From contig CASENC010000002.1 in NCBI GenBank assembly GCA_949289215.1, positions 1 to 64,000 on the forward strand: a stretch of 64,000 nt of DNA. Reading direction: 5' to 3'. The notes beneath the pieces are model-generated. The model worked only from the letters and a program-made list of their open reading frames with translations. It was not told the DNA's origin and made no database searches. The translations under genes and the position numbers were made by a program. Positions 63,955 to 64,000 of the stretch are shown piece by piece. The stretch's first letter is position 1. Each line of letters begins with the position of its first letter. This DNA is from an uncultured Bacteroidales bacterium. GTDB lineage: Bacteria; Bacteroidota; Bacteroidia; Bacteroidales; Muribaculaceae.

Positions 63955-64000
63955 ATGTATTTAGATCCTGAAAAGAAAAAAGAAATCTTTGGGACTTACG
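63955..64000 (+). CDS. rpsO: 30S ribosomal protein S15, partial (N-terminus)
   Basis: The frame starts MYLDPEKKKEIFGTY and runs off the window after 15 codons. This is the usual Bacteroidetes S15 start (MYL plus a KKxEIF segment). A strong promoter precedes it. The short length limits certainty. Confidence 0.75.
   Translation, partial: MYLDPEKKKEIFGTY

Overview
The window looks like chromosomal DNA of a Bacteroidales bacterium, probably close to Muribaculaceae. The reasons are many promoters of the Bacteroidetes form (a -7 box TAnnTTTG, often with a -33 TTG box 19-21 bases upstream), almost no Shine-Dalgarno sequences, type IX secretion genes and C-terminal sorting domains, a type III glutamine synthetase, and families that are typical of this order (DUF5103, DUF4922, DUF3127, DUF4494, DUF5106). 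The genus assignment is inference. No rRNA, CRISPR array, integrase or relaxase was seen; there is one tRNA, tRNA-Arg(CCG).

Layout. 0-0.4 kb: edge of an ISAon1-like insertion sequence. 0.5-11.3 kb: tRNA-Arg, ung, a T9SS plug protein, a translationally coupled cell-wall cluster (GT2, DUF4922 HIT-like, SpoIID-like, AmpG-like permease), rlmN and a T9SS-exported endonuclease. 11.4-16.4 kb, minus: alpha-L-fucosidase, engB, mdh, recR and an SSB-like DUF3127 protein. 16.6-21.5 kb, plus: tsaC, an undecaprenyl-phosphate sugar transferase, a CLC protein and fmt. 21.5-27.0 kb: an accessory block (alpha/beta hydrolase broken by one stop codon, CMD-cupin protein, YdeI-like protein, flavodoxin lipoprotein, frameshifted AraC regulator) with a duplicated operator. 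27.1-43.7 kb, mostly minus: lepA, then a long run TPR, kdsA, rsmE, nucleoside permease, bifunctional nuclease, mnmA, DoxX, DUF5106, and the muramic-acid salvage operon (FAD/Fe-S oxidase, DUF5009, murK, murQ).

44.0-50.1 kb holds the most unusual locus. It is a four-gene operon with its own strong promoter. It encodes a TIR-like cytoplasmic domain joined by one membrane helix to a periplasmic beta domain, followed by three exported paralogues that start with a related beta domain. The first two continue into TPR-like repeats, and their first 880 bases are nearly identical while the rest is unrelated or strongly diverged. I do not recognise it as a described system.

50.2-52.0 kb: a small minus operon (zinc-ribbon/PPOX-like, DUF3795, PfpI-like). 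52.0-52.6 kb: non-coding DNA with a long imperfect palindrome. 52.6-61.8 kb: an asymmetric ABC-F ATPase, a Dabb protein, glutamine synthetase III with a leader ORF, a GH2-GH16 operon, DUF4494 and the YggS-type PLP protein. 61.9-63.9 kb: an AAA ATPase plus RloB pair (AbiL/RloAB type, likely phage defence) set between housekeeping genes. The window ends in rpsO.

Links between regions. The AmpG-like permease (6.4 kb), the SpoIID-like protein, MurK, MurQ and the D-lactate-type oxidase together suggest peptidoglycan turnover and recycling: MurQ releases D-lactate, which the co-transcribed oxidase could consume. The T9SS plug protein, the endonuclease and the GH16 enzyme show an active type IX export route.
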